Source: Candidatus Auribacterota bacterium (GTDB lineage: Bacteria > Auribacterota > JAFGBW01 > JAFGJP01). From it: a stretch of DNA of 64,000 nt. The position numbers and the translations under genes are program-made. Below, one piece after another: positions 16,984-26,300 of the stretch; positions within the stretch are counted from its first letter, which is position 1; each line of letters begins with the position of its first letter. The notes beneath the pieces are model-generated. The model did not search any database. It was not told where the DNA came from and saw only the letters and a list, made by a program, of their open reading frames with translations. The stretch is taken from positions 1 to 64,000 of the forward strand of contig JAGLFH010000001.1 of NCBI GenBank assembly GCA_023144635.1. The letters are read 5' to 3'.

Positions 16984-17070
16984 CGGAGAGAGAGGGATTC
17001 GAACCCCCGGTCCCTTTCGGGACAACGGTTTTCAAGACCGCCGCGTTAAGCCAGACTCTGCCATCTCTCC
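16984..17070 (-). tRNA. tRNA-Ser(UGA)
   Basis: Minus-strand 87-base class II tRNA. The 7-bp acceptor stem GGAGAGA/TCTCTCC, anticodon loop CTTGAAA with anticodon TGA (17034-17032), long variable arm GTCCCGAAAGGGAC, T-loop GGTTCGAATCC, discriminator G (16984). No CCA is encoded. Its 5' half overlaps the 3' end of the GIY-YIG gene. Confidence 0.95.
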
Positions 17071-17352
17071 ATTAAAGGGTTGTTTCGTACTAATATTCTT
17101 TTCTTTTATATTACCAAAATGTTCTTTAATCCATGAACGTCCAACTCCGGATTTAAGAAAATTTTCTCTTTTCCTTGCTTCAGTGTAAGTATTGAAGATT
17201 TCCTTATGAATAAGTATCCAAGGACATCCACTTTTTGTTGATCGTGTTTTACCTCTATTGTGTTCCTTTAAGCGATTTTCAATACTACCCTTAGTTGCTC
17301 CAATATAAAACTTATTTTTCTTTCTACTGAATAAAATATATGTAAAAGTCAT
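17032..17352 (-). CDS. Small GIY-YIG nuclease whose gene ends inside tRNA-Ser
   Basis: 106 residues, single-domain GIY-YIG family (UvrC N-terminal/YhbQ type), DNA strand cleavage expected. Motif residues are present: Y5 (TYILFS), Y16-I-G (KFYIGAT), R27 and H31 (ENRLKEHN), E58 (TEARKREN), then LKSGVGRSWI. The native domain ends near residue 80. Residues 95-106 are encoded by the tRNA 5' half and the TGA stop is the tRNA anticodon. The gene lies between a truncated tRNA 5' copy (17359-17429) and the real tRNA and must be co-transcribed with it. No good ribosome site precedes the ATG. Homing-like or mobile behaviour is inference. Confidence 0.82.
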   Translation of the reverse strand: MTFTYILFSRKKNKFYIGATKGSIENRLKEHNRGKTRSTKSGCPWILIHKEIFNTYTEARKRENFLKSGVGRSWIKEHFGNIKEKNISTKQPFNGEMAESGLTRRS

Positions 17353-17358
17353 AATTTA

Positions 17359-17429
17359 CGCGTTTCCGCCAAAGGCGGATCCGCCTTTGGCGGAAAGCCA
17401 GACTCTGCTTTTCTCTCCATTAAAGGCTT
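17359..17429 (-). other. Truncated copy of the tRNA-Ser 5' part, interrupted by a palindrome
   Basis: ACGCGTT, then a 30-34 base palindrome, then AAGCCAGACTCTGC and TCTCTCCATTAAAGG. Without the palindrome this matches 17043-17079 (CGCGTTAAGCCAGACTCTGC then TCTCTCCATTAAAGG) except for TTT in place of CA. So the D-arm side, acceptor strand and 9-base leader of tRNA-Ser occur twice as direct repeats either side of the GIY-YIG gene. Confidence 0.85.
17363..17396. repeat. Perfect palindrome, family C
   Basis: A 34-base perfect palindrome with half TTTCCGCCAAAGGCGGA centred on GGATCC. It splits the truncated tRNA copy between CGCGTT and AAGCC. A 32-base copy is at 44346-44377 and imperfect copies are at 16525-16553 and 35139-35173. 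Confidence 0.9.
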
Positions 17430-17780
17430 TTTCTGTAAGAAAAAATGATATATTATTGTAAAAAGCTATTTTTAGCAATATTTTTTATAAAATATATGCT
17501 ATATATAAAATATAGGGTTATATGAGAAAAAATTAAAATTCATGCCAAAAATGTCAATTTTATCCTTTTTTTCAAAAAAACGTTTAAATCACTTTACACA
17601 TTGTTAAATTAAAAGTTGTTAGATTTTATTGTTTTATAGGGTTTTTAGTATTTCCTATAGGGGAAATCAAAAGAAATAAGAAAATATCACAAAACTACTT
17701 TACTTTTTTTAAAAAATGTATTATGTTTATATTAGATGAAAAAACCTGTAAAAAAACCCAAAAACAAAGGAGAAGGGGTT
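17430..17780. other. AT-rich gap before the pseudopilin gene
   Basis: No gene and no clear repeat is seen. It probably contains the promoter of the pseudopilin on one strand and of the GIY-YIG/tRNA unit on the other. I could not identify a convincing -35/-10 pair. The ribosome site AAAGGAGAAGGGG lies at the right end. Confidence 0.5.
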
Positions 17781-18176
17781 ATGTTAAGAGAAAAACGCGG
17801 TTTTACTATTGTTGAACTGTTGGTCGTAATTGCCATTATATTGATTTTGGCAGCTTTTGTTACTCCTGTAGTATCAAGAGCAAGAGCAAAAGCAAGAGCA
17901 ACAGAATGTGTTAACAATGTTCGTCAAGGTGCTATGGCACAAATAATGTATGCACAGGACCATAATGATACAACTACAGCTCTTTGGGCAGATCTGCTTG
18001 GAGACTATTGTGATGCAACAATCCAGAGTTGTCCTAAAGCTGGTAACTATACTCTTACAGCAGTTAATTTAGACCCAGTAGCTGTTTGTATTGTTGGAGC
18101 AGCCGCTAACCATCCTACATTTCCAACTTGGTTTTCTGAAGGTACTACTGATGGTAGGGCAGTCTGGAAAGAATAA
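17781..18176 (+). CDS. Type II secretion/type IV pseudopilin-like protein
   Basis: 131 residues from ATG 17781, preferred over 17736 because AAAGGAG precedes it and it places a class III signal peptide at the start: KRGFTIVELLVVIAIILILAAF, cleavage after G7 with F+1 and E+5. The hydrophobic helix is followed by a short globular domain with two Cys pairs likely. It resembles the N-terminal-methylated prepilins abundant in Lentisphaerae. It would be processed by a PilD-type peptidase, which is not in the window. It stands alone, followed by its own terminator, and could feed the 1025-7532 system. Confidence 0.88.
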   Translation: MLREKRGFTIVELLVVIAIILILAAFVTPVVSRARAKARATECVNNVRQGAMAQIMYAQDHNDTTTALWADLLGDYCDATIQSCPKAGNYTLTAVNLDPVAVCIVGAAANHPTFPTWFSEGTTDGRAVWKE

Positions 18177-18208
18177 TCAAATTTTAGCTTGATTAAATTC
18201 TAAAAATC

Positions 18209-18243
18209 AAAATCCCCTTTTCGTTTGAGAAGGGGATTTTTTT
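18209..18243 (+). terminator. Terminator after the pseudopilin gene
   Basis: AAAATCCCCTT (18209-18219) pairs with AAGGGGATTTT (18230-18240), followed by more T residues. Confidence 0.9.
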
Positions 18244-18778
18244 GTCTATGAGTATTTTGTAATTAGTTTAAATGTCCATAGTCCCTTCGACTCGTTACAC
18301 TCGCTCAAGGTAGGCAATAGTCTAACAGTCAGAGAAAAGCAAAGGAATCTTAGCCGCGAAGAGCGCGAAGGAACATGAAGTAATGAACCATGTGGGGTTC
18401 ATTATGAACGAAAAGATAAAAGTATGTTATGTATGCGAAAACAGGAATCTAAGACAAATATTTGAACTTTATTTTGTGGTTTTTTATCCTTGCGTCTTGA
18501 GTCTGGAGTTTTGATATTTATCTAAATAATTTACGAGTCGAGTATATAGCAAATACAAGGCATCAAGCACGCAGCTGTATATTATACTGCAAGTGTTTGG
18601 TTACGCAGAAGATGCTATGTAATCGGCTCGCCTTTGGTAAATACAGCCGGAATATAATCATCTTATTCCTATAAAAAATTGGGAAAACAGGAGCGATTAT
18701 ATTGATTGCTATTCTTTTTTGTTTAATAAGCTGCTAATAATAAAAAAGGTTTTTTGGCTGTATTTATAAATATTTAGG
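18244..18778. repeat. Repeat-filled intergenic region
   Basis: No gene. Visible pieces: CCCTTCGACTCGTTACACTC (about 18284) of the CCTTCGAC...CTCAAGG type; TTAGCCGCGAAGAGCGCGAA (about 18352), which is the opposite strand of a piece at 62494; an 8-bp hairpin AATGAACC...GGTTCATT (about 18382-18404); and a diverged, opposite-strand family B repeat (about 18548-18626) with a TGTATATTATAC centre. Confidence 0.6.
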
Positions 18779-19198
18779 TTAATCTACTATATGACGTGTA
18801 ATCGTCTTTTTAGAATCCAGTATTTTAATAATACGGTCAAAAAGGTCATTAAAATCATAAGGTTTGGTAATATAGTCATCAACGCCTACTCGTATTCCCT
18901 GAATAACATCTGTAGTCCTTGTTTTAGCAGTAAGGAATATAATAGGAATATCTTCTGTTTCCTGTTTTTCTTTTAACTTCTTGCAGGTCTCAAAGCCGTC
19001 CATTTCAGGCATCATGACATCAAGAAGGATAATATCAGGTTTTTTTTCTTCTACTCTTTTAAGAGCCTCAATTCCGTTTTCAGCCTCAAAAACAGTAATG
19101 TTCTTTTTCATGGTAAGTTTTAGATTAAGTATATATCTTGCGTTTTCCTCATCATCAACTATTAAAACCGTGATTGGCTTTTTTTCACCTGATTCCAT
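18779..19198 (-). CDS. Single-domain response regulator (CheY-like receiver)
   Basis: 139 residues, receiver domain only. The acidic pocket VLIVDDEEN (about 11-19), phospho-acceptor D in LLDVMMPEMDG (about 57-67), Thr in IFLTAKT and Lys in YITKPYD are all present. No output domain. It should pass phosphate or bind partner proteins; no histidine kinase is nearby. A second receiver-only protein is at 35688. Confidence 0.92.
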   Translation of the reverse strand: MESGEKKPITVLIVDDEENARYILNLKLTMKKNITVFEAENGIEALKRVEEKKPDIILLDVMMPEMDGFETCKKLKEKQETEDIPIIFLTAKTRTTDVIQGIRVGVDDYITKPYDFNDLFDRIIKILDSKKTITRHIVD

Positions 19199-19431
19199 AC
19201 AGCCTCCTGATAATCAATATTTATTATTGTATTATGCCCTAATTGCCGTAATTTCTCAATATAAATTGTTAATCCTGCTAAAACCTTTCCTCTGTGAATT
19301 CTGTGTTATCTCCTTTGACTCACTTCGTTCATTCAGGACAAGTGTGGCAAATGGCTTTTGTTTTTTTTATAATATCGCGCGAGAGCGCTCCTCAACTTTA
19401 GGCACTTTAAACTTCAAACTTTTAACTGTTT
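19199..19431. repeat. Short gap with repeat pieces
   Basis: Includes TTTGACTCACTTCGTTCATT followed by CAGGACAAG (about 19312-19340), a variant of the CCTTCGACT...CTCAGG family, and a GAATTCTGTGTTATC-type piece of the CTCTGTGG family. No gene. Confidence 0.45.
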
Positions 19432-20478
19432 TTATCTCAAATCTTTCCACTGGATTGCAGAGCCTTCCGGAATCGTATGACAAGCTATTTTCTTGTATGC
19501 AGTAGCGGTTTCTTCAGGAGAGATACCGGTAACAGGCTTTATAAGAATAGTATTTTGTTTACTTATTTTTTCACCTTTTAAAATTCTTTTTTTTGCTTTA
19601 AGGCCGCGCCGGCCAGTCTTCCGGCATTCTATTTCATCTTTCCCAAGTTTTTTCATTTTACTTCCAAGAGATTTTTCAACAATACGTATCTTTTTCACCA
19701 TTTCAGTAAACTCAGTTGGGTCAAGTGATAGTGCGTGATCAGGGCCATCCATTTTTTTATTAAGAGTAAAATGTTTTTCAATAATATTTGCACCGAGTGC
19801 AACAGCAGCTAATGCGGTATCTGCAACAGGTGAGTGGTCTGAAAGGCCAACAGGTACGTTAAAATGCTTTTTAAGGTGTTTAATAAACCTTATGTGCATG
19901 TCCTTATATTTTGGAGGATATACAGCAATGCAGTGTAAAAGGGCAAGTTTAATGCAACCTTTATTTTTGCACCAGAAAACTGCTTTTTCGATCTCATCAA
20001 ATGTAGCCATACCTGTAGAAAGTATAATGGGAAGTTTTGTAAGTGCTGCTTTTTCAATTAGGGGTTTATGTGTTATATCGCCCGATGATATTTTTATAGC
20101 TGGAACTCCCAACTTTACAAGGTGCTTTATCATGGGTTCATCAAAAACAGATGATAAGAAAAGTATTCCTTGTTCATCAGCTTCTTTTTTAAGCTTTTTA
20201 TGGTCATTTAGGCTAAGTTCTAATGCTTTATACATATCAAAAGATGATTTTGTGCCACCGGTTACTCCTTCTACGGATTTAGTCTCTTTCAAAGTCTTTA
20301 CACACATGTGTTCTGCTCTAAAACTTTGAAATTTTATTGCATCAGCACCGCATTTTTTTGCTGTTTTTACCATCTCAAGAGCAATGTCAATATTGCTGTT
20401 GTGATTAACTCCTGCCTCTGCAATGATAAAGGCCTTTTTGCCGCCTATTATTTTATTGCCGATTTTAAATTTATTCAT
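19432..20478 (-). CDS. neuB: NeuB-family sialic/nonulosonic acid synthase
   Basis: 348 residues from ATG 20478, chosen because it overlaps the stop of the upstream gene (ATGA); an ATG two codons earlier has no room for a ribosome site. TIM-barrel aldolase with IIAEAGVNHN (about 18-27), DAIKFQSF, KISSGDITH, LLHCIAVYPP and GLSDHSP, followed by a C-terminal SAF/antifreeze-like domain (RRGLKAKKRILKGEKIS). Condenses phosphoenolpyruvate with an amino-sugar to a nine-carbon acid. Paired with the SpsF-like gene, the product probably decorates the cell surface. The exact sugar (Neu5Ac, legionaminate, pseudaminate) cannot be read from sequence. Confidence 0.9.
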   Translation of the reverse strand: MNKFKIGNKIIGGKKAFIIAEAGVNHNSNIDIALEMVKTAKKCGADAIKFQSFRAEHMCVKTLKETKSVEGVTGGTKSSFDMYKALELSLNDHKKLKKEADEQGILFLSSVFDEPMIKHLVKLGVPAIKISSGDITHKPLIEKAALTKLPIILSTGMATFDEIEKAVFWCKNKGCIKLALLHCIAVYPPKYKDMHIRFIKHLKKHFNVPVGLSDHSPVADTALAAVALGANIIEKHFTLNKKMDGPDHALSLDPTEFTEMVKKIRIVEKSLGSKMKKLGKDEIECRKTGRRGLKAKKRILKGEKISKQNTILIKPVTGISPEETATAYKKIACHTIPEGSAIQWKDLR

Positions 20479-21194
20479 TTCCATCCCTTTTGTTTTATAT
20501 CTTTATTTAAATTAAGTATTTCAGGATCTTTTTCAATAAGATCTATAGCATCTTCAAGAGAAATTATTGTTCCTGGATTGTAAACATTTTCGTATATTTT
20601 TTCTAAAAGAGAAAAGTCTTGGCTGGTATCGAGAGTTAAGCGGAGATCTTTTTTTGCTAACTTTCCTTTTACAAAAAATGATTCTATTTTAAAGAGACCT
20701 TTTCTAAAAAAGACCGGTATAACATGTTCTTTTTCAATCTCAGTTAAATCTTTAAGATTAAAAGCTTTATCAAGTGCTTTAAAAGTAAACACATCAACCC
20801 CACACCCAACAGGTGCATCCACAACATTTACATAATCAGCTGAAGTTGATATTAAGGTCTCTGTTGCTTTATCAACAAAGTAAGGATGTATAAGAAGGTT
20901 ATCTCCATTTACTCTAATAATAATATCTGACGAGTATTTTAAAGAAGCCCCGTGGAAACGAGAAAGGACATCCTCTTCGCTACCTTTAAACACTTCTACT
21001 CCAGATGATTGCAAAATATCACAAAATTCATCATTTTCAATTGAAGGAATTGCTGCAATTATATCATCTGCATTTATTTTTTTAATACGCTCAATAATGA
21101 GTTCAATGACAGTTTTACCGCAGATTTTTTTTAGAGCTTTTCCGGGAAGGCGAGTCGATCCGGTACGTGTTTGTATTATCGCTGATATTTTCAT
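20475..21194 (-). CDS. SpsF-like cytidylyltransferase
   Basis: 239 residues. Nucleotidyltransferase with signature IQTRTGSTRLPGKALKKI (about 7-24) and RVNGDNLLIHP (about 94-104). Members of this CMP-sugar type family (SpsF, KdsB-like) occur next to neuB homologues in spore-coat or surface glycosylation loci. Activates an acidic sugar with CTP. The stop overlaps the neuB-like start, so the pair is translationally coupled. Confidence 0.85.
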   Translation of the reverse strand: MKISAIIQTRTGSTRLPGKALKKICGKTVIELIIERIKKINADDIIAAIPSIENDEFCDILQSSGVEVFKGSEEDVLSRFHGASLKYSSDIIIRVNGDNLLIHPYFVDKATETLISTSADYVNVVDAPVGCGVDVFTFKALDKAFNLKDLTEIEKEHVIPVFFRKGLFKIESFFVKGKLAKKDLRLTLDTSQDFSLLEKIYENVYNPGTIISLEDAIDLIEKDPEILNLNKDIKQKGWK

Positions 21195-21553
21195 GTTTTT
21201 GTTTTTAATAGGACGCAGATTTTCAGGATAAAATTATTTATTAAACGAAAAAAACTCTGTGTTTAACTATGTTCCTTTGTTGTTAATACCTTAAAAAAGT
21301 ATAATATATTTTAAATATTACCACGCTTGCCCTGAGCTTGTCGAAGGGGAAATACATTTTGCAAAATAGTGGGAAGTAAGTTGTGAGTTAATAAGAAAAC
21401 TTTTTCTTATTACGGGGTTTGCTGTTCTCCTTCGGCGAATTAGTCCTAAAGGCTAGCGTCCCATTCTTTGCAATGATGACGTTTTACTTTTTTCCCTCTG
21501 TGTCCTCCGTGCTCTCTGTGGCAAATAATTATAATTATTTAGCGGAGCGTTCC
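21195..21553. repeat. Repeat-filled intergenic region
   Basis: No gene. Pieces seen: AGGACGCAGATTTTCAGGAT (about 21211) of the GGACGCAGAT family, CCCTGAGCTTGTCGAAGGGG (about 21331), TTGCAATGATGAC (about 21468) of the GTCATTGC family, and TGTGTCCTCCGTGCTCTCTG (about 21500) of the CTCTGTGG family. Confidence 0.65.
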
Positions 21554-22480
21554 TTATTCATTGATTTTTTCAAAGATTTCTTTATCGCTAAGTTTAAAAT
21601 GTTTTTTTTCCTCTTTTCTTTTCTTTAAAGTTTTTGGTAAAAACTTTAAAGCTTGAAAAAAAGCTTTCCAGAATCTTGTGCGAAGCATAAAAAGATCCCT
21701 TATTAAGAAAAGAGGTATGAACAGGAACATCGAAATAAGCTTATCCTTATCCGTAATGTTTTTCCATGTAAAAAGGTAGTTGTTCCTGGCTGAGATAATA
21801 CGGATATTATCAAAATGTTTGTCTTTAGAAATACTTCCGCGTATTTTGTGCCAGACTTTGGCCTCTTTCTCATAAATGATTTTGTAACCTCTTTTAAGCG
21901 CGCGGTAAGAAATATCGATTTCTTCATAATAATATGGGTAGAAAATCTCATTATCAAATCCACCTAGGGCTTCATATATGTCCTTTTTAAATAAAAAAGC
22001 TCCACCACAAGCGAACATTGTGGCTGTTTTTGTGTTATTTATGGGTTTTTCATATTGTGAGAAATGTCCGAATTTAAAATCTCCACCGCGGTTTCCGTAC
22101 TGAAAATTATTTTTCCAGTCAAAAACAGCAGGTGTTACAGCAAAGACACCGTCTTCTTTGATGTGTTTTGCAAGATTAGGAACAGTGTCCATTCCAAGTT
22201 TCATATCACTGTTTAAAAGCATTACATAAGGGGCATTTGCTTTACTCACTCCATAATTAGATGCTTCAATAAACCCTAAATTAGAAGGGGTAACATGTAT
22301 CTTTATTTGCGGGAAAGTTTCTTTTACAAATTTCACCGAATCATCTGTCGAAGAATCGTCTATAAGTAGGATCTCATAGGAATTTTCTTTATCAGCTGAG
22401 GCGGCATCAATAAGCAAAGGTAGAGTATCGCGAAGAAGTTCTCTACCATTCCAGTTTGTCATTATAAGAGAGATTTTCAT
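21554..22480 (-). CDS. Glycosyltransferase family 2
   Basis: 308 residues, GT-A fold, cytoplasmic. ISLIMTNWNGRELL at the start, LLIDDSSTDDS (about 38-48), the metal-binding LLNSDMK (about 92-98) as the DxD equivalent, and the acceptor-side motif YYYEEIDISYRALKRGY (about 181-197). Resembles rhamnosyl-type transferases of LPS or capsule synthesis. A C-terminal amphipathic helix rich in Phe and Lys may attach it to the membrane. Donor and acceptor unknown. Confidence 0.88.
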   Translation of the reverse strand: MKISLIMTNWNGRELLRDTLPLLIDAASADKENSYEILLIDDSSTDDSVKFVKETFPQIKIHVTPSNLGFIEASNYGVSKANAPYVMLLNSDMKLGMDTVPNLAKHIKEDGVFAVTPAVFDWKNNFQYGNRGGDFKFGHFSQYEKPINNTKTATMFACGGAFLFKKDIYEALGGFDNEIFYPYYYEEIDISYRALKRGYKIIYEKEAKVWHKIRGSISKDKHFDNIRIISARNNYLFTWKNITDKDKLISMFLFIPLFLIRDLFMLRTRFWKAFFQALKFLPKTLKKRKEEKKHFKLSDKEIFEKINE

Positions 22481-22808
22481 AATAAAGAGTACGGGCTAAT
22501 CAGTAAAGTTCATTTATAAGTATACACAATATAGATTTTCTTATAAATATAACTATTTACGCAAGGATTAAATGTAATTTAGGCAATAGGCTATAGGTAA
22601 TGGGGAATAGGTGAAAAATCAGAAATAACAAATATTTTTTACACTTTACGGTGGTTGCTTTGAAGCTCTGCTTCTCGCAATGACGATTATTTACGATTTA
22701 TATTTTCCGTGTCCTATCCGTGTTTCTCCGTGGTTAATAGTTTTTTCTTTTTTATTAATGTCAGCGAAGCGTTCCATTAACGCATGACGCACAACTCATG
22801 ACGAATAA
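22481..22808. repeat. Repeat-filled intergenic region
   Basis: No gene. Contains AGGCAATAGGCTATAGGTAA (about 22580), TTGAAGCTCTGCTTCTCGCA then ATGACG (about 22658-22684, opposite strand of the GTCATTGCGAG family), and CCGTGTTTCTCCGTGGTTAA (about 22719). Confidence 0.6.
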
Positions 22809-23363
22809 CTATCTTTTTTTAATAAGTTCTAAGAACTCATTTCGCGTTGCTCTTTCATCTCTAAATGCACCAAGCATAGCAGAAGTTACTGCAGCAGAGT
22901 TTTGTTTTTCAACTCCGCGCATTGCCATACACAAATGAGTTGCTTCAATAACAACACCTACACCAAGAGGATTTATGGCGTTTTGTATTGTTTCTGCTAT
23001 TTGAGTTGTGAGGCGCTCTTGGACCTGAAGACGCCTTGAAAAGCATTCGACTATTCTTGGTATCTTGCTAAGACCTATAAGCATACCATCAGGTAAATAT
23101 GCAACGTGACATTTTCCGTAAAATGGCAACATATGATGTTCGCAAAGACTATAAATATCGATGTTTTTAATGATCACCATTTCATCGTATTTTTCTTTAA
23201 AAACACCATTTTTTAAAATTGAAATAGGATCTTCATTATAGCCTTTAGTTAGAAATTTAAGTGATTTAGCAAATCTGTAAGGCGTTTTTTCAAGTCCCTC
23301 ACGTGTAACATCTTCACCAATAGCTTCAATTATCTTTTTGACACTTTCTTCAATAGCTTTCAT
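22809..23363 (-). CDS. folE: GTP cyclohydrolase I
   Basis: 184 residues, usual length. Converts GTP to dihydroneopterin triphosphate, the entry to folate (and, with QueD/E, queuosine). Zinc ligands are in [20 protein letters not shown] (about 72-91) and LCMAMRGV (about 142-149). The gene starts inside the last 14 bases of the upstream fusion gene; AGGAG lies 12 bases before the ATG. The FolE-QueH pair in this window fits a cell that makes queuosine, though queC/D/E are not seen. Confidence 0.95.
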   Translation of the reverse strand: MKAIEESVKKIIEAIGEDVTREGLEKTPYRFAKSLKFLTKGYNEDPISILKNGVFKEKYDEMVIIKNIDIYSLCEHHMLPFYGKCHVAYLPDGMLIGLSKIPRIVECFSRRLQVQERLTTQIAETIQNAINPLGVGVVIEATHLCMAMRGVEKQNSAAVTSAMLGAFRDERATRNEFLELIKKR

Positions 23364-26300
23364 TTTTTAAATATACTCCTCTTGCAATAATTCGAAACGC
23401 CTGACAAACTGCTTCTTTATCATCAAGGCCTCTTAAACGCATAATACAGGCGCTTCTTTTTACAGTTTTTATAGCATCAGCTTCAGCTTCAAGAAAAAGC
23501 CTTCTGACCATATCAGGATAAAGATTATGGAGATAATCCTTTGCCATACCAAAAGTGAAAATTTGACGCTCACGGTTTTTTATAATATTCCAAGCGCAAG
23601 AAAAATCAAAAAGAAGAGTGAAAGTCTTATCAAATCCATCCAGTATTGATTGGAAGAAAGAATGCTGTTCTCGTGTACCTATTCCAAAATCAAGGCCGGT
23701 TATATGGTTATAAAAAAGTCCGAGTATCTCGGCATAGATAGATTCGGTATAAAAAATAGGCAATGCTATTTTTCCTTCTTTTTCAGCTTGAAATAAGACC
23801 TGTGCTAAAACTTTTGCCTGATATTCTAGTGAATCAGGAATAGGGCAGCGGCCAAGTACAGAAATATCATCCAGGAGGGCGGAGATCTTTTCTTCCACTG
23901 ATTGGCAAAAAATATCTCTTTTGCTGCTTCTTCCTTTCCAGTTTTCAGGATAAATATCTTTAATGGATTCCACAGCGTTAAAAAGAACGTCGTTTTCCAT
24001 CTCGGAAAATACTTTTTTTGAAGAGCTTTGCATCTTTTGAAGAGCTTTATCGTTCATCAGATGCTTATGGAGTTCGACATCATCACCTTTTATTATAATT
24101 CTTTCTATAAAAGGCCCTGTCTTTACTCTACTTAGAATATCTTTATAATAATCTTCTATGTCTTTTGCGGCACTTGATTCATTTTTAAACATTTTTAAAG
24201 CCCTTTGAGATACACTTCTTTTTGCAAGTTCTACAAAAGGCTGGTTTTGAGGATCTGTATCAAAGTAAGTTTTCATTTCCTTTGAATCTTTTTTATTAAA
24301 ATTAAGTTTATCAACAGAGACCTTTTTAGCAATAAAATTTTCAGCTGTCCTTAATATTCCAAAGCGAACGGTGAACTCCTGAAAGAAAAGAGCGCAAGCG
24401 GCCATATTTTCTTCACTTAAATTATTTCTGTTAAATTCAAATATAGGGACTTTCTTTGCTATTGATTTTTCAAGCTGTAATTTGGAAACTGATTTATCAA
24501 GTGAACGAGTATTTTGGATTATAACAAGAGGGGGCTTTGAAGGATTAAGTTTTAAAATTGTTTTTACTTTTCTGTTTAATTCATCATTGCCTATAGCAGT
24601 TATTACAAAAGCACCTTTTCTGTTTTTGCCGTTGCTTTCAGGAAAGAGCTGAGCTTTTTGCTGTGCTTCAGCTTTCATGTAAAAAAGCGGATAAGCAAAT
24701 ATGATGACTTCAGGATCTATTATGTGTGAAAGAACAGCAAGTTTTAGTGCAGAGTTTTCTTCTGCCTCATGACTCTCCAGTAACGGTATCAGCTTTTTCC
24801 CTGCAATAAATTGTTTTTGAATGGATCTTCCTGAAAAGAATATGGTTACTGCTCCTGATTGGCAAAGTTCTGAAAAACGGCCTCCTACATTATTAGGAAT
24901 TGTAAAAACTGCTAAAGGAGAGTCTTTCATAAGTTCTTTGATCATTGGAGATGATGCAAAAGCATAAAAGCGGCTTTGTTCCTTAGAAATAGAAGTTGTA
25001 AAAATAACTCTCTTAAAAAGTTCTTTTAGTAAAGTAAGTCCCTGCGGATCAAGCTTCAGGTCTTTCAATTTTGATTTTGAAAAAAGAATTTTATTTTCAC
25101 CTTCATTGCCCTTCTTTAATAAGGTACGAAACCTGTCAAAAACTTCTTCACCAACTACTGCTCCAAAATCAAAATGTATTGCAAGCTCTATGCAGAGTGT
25201 ATGCAGTGCATCTTGAAAACCAATAAGTGTTTCATCAGTGGTTCCTGATTTTGAACTTGCATGAAGGAGTATTTTATGAGATGGTATGTGGCTTTTTTTG
25301 AATTCATTTAAAACGGATCCGATATCTGTGCCTAGTTTTTCAATGACCTTTATTTTTAAACCTTTGATTCGGCCCATGGTTTCTATTTGAGCCCTGTTTC
25401 CTAGCGCTTGCCCACCGATACCAAAATGGATAAGACCAGAGAACCCTTCTTTAATACGGCTTACTATCCACTTTTGAATTTCTTTTCTCTCACTTTCAGC
25501 ATTGGATCCAAAAGTGCCTTTTTTTGTGCTTCTGTATCCAAATCGATCACTTGATTCATTTTTATCTATTAATTTCACATGTTCTTTAAAAGCTTTGCTT
25601 TTCAAAAATGCCTGGTAATCTTTTAAAGAAACGAATGAATCAAAATTCTTAAATGAGAAGATGTCGTAATCTTTTTTTATAACATGGGAACTATTAGGAG
25701 AGCTAATGCTGTTTTGAAATAAGAGTTCTTTTTCTATTTCTTCTATGCCTATATCTTTTATCTGAGAACTTTTAAGAAAATCAATAAATTCTTCAATTAC
25801 CATTATTAGTCTTTTTTGTGTAGGTCCTTCAAATTTATATGTAAATTTCGGTGATGTATTTGATGCTCTCATTAGAAGAAATGAATTATCTTCAAAAACA
25901 ATGCGAACGCCATCAATATCAATAATATTGCTGATCTCTTTTGAAAAAGGATTTGATATTCTCTTTTCTTTTATTTCAAAAGCGGTTTTCTTAAAATCAT
26001 CTATGGCGGCAAATTTCTCACTATCCTCAAAAGGAGCTTTGTCTCGTATTTCATTGGAAACAGGTTGCCATTTAAAAATATCAAAAATATCTTTTACCAG
26101 ATAAGATCTTTTTTTCTTAAGTTTTAGATAAGCTTCTTTTGCTTCCACATCATTAAGGCTGTCAATAATGCAAAGCAGATTTACGGAAGAAAAAATGCCG
26201 TCATCAATGACTATGTCAGGATAGTTGTCCGGTGCTGTTGCATAGAAAAAATGCCCGGATGTTTCTGCTGACGTATAAGTCTTTTTTAACTTTTCAAGAA

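Noticed and set aside
16834..17025. 63-codon open frame on minus crossing tRNA-Ser
   Set aside because: Its start (SRKGPGVRIPLSPFF) is a translation of the tRNA 3' half, a common artefact. The rest is a family B repeat.
16408..17430. Classical integrase-mediated genomic island at tRNA-Ser
   Set aside because: No tyrosine integrase or cargo lies between the tRNA copies. The duplicated pieces include the 5' part, not only the 3' part.
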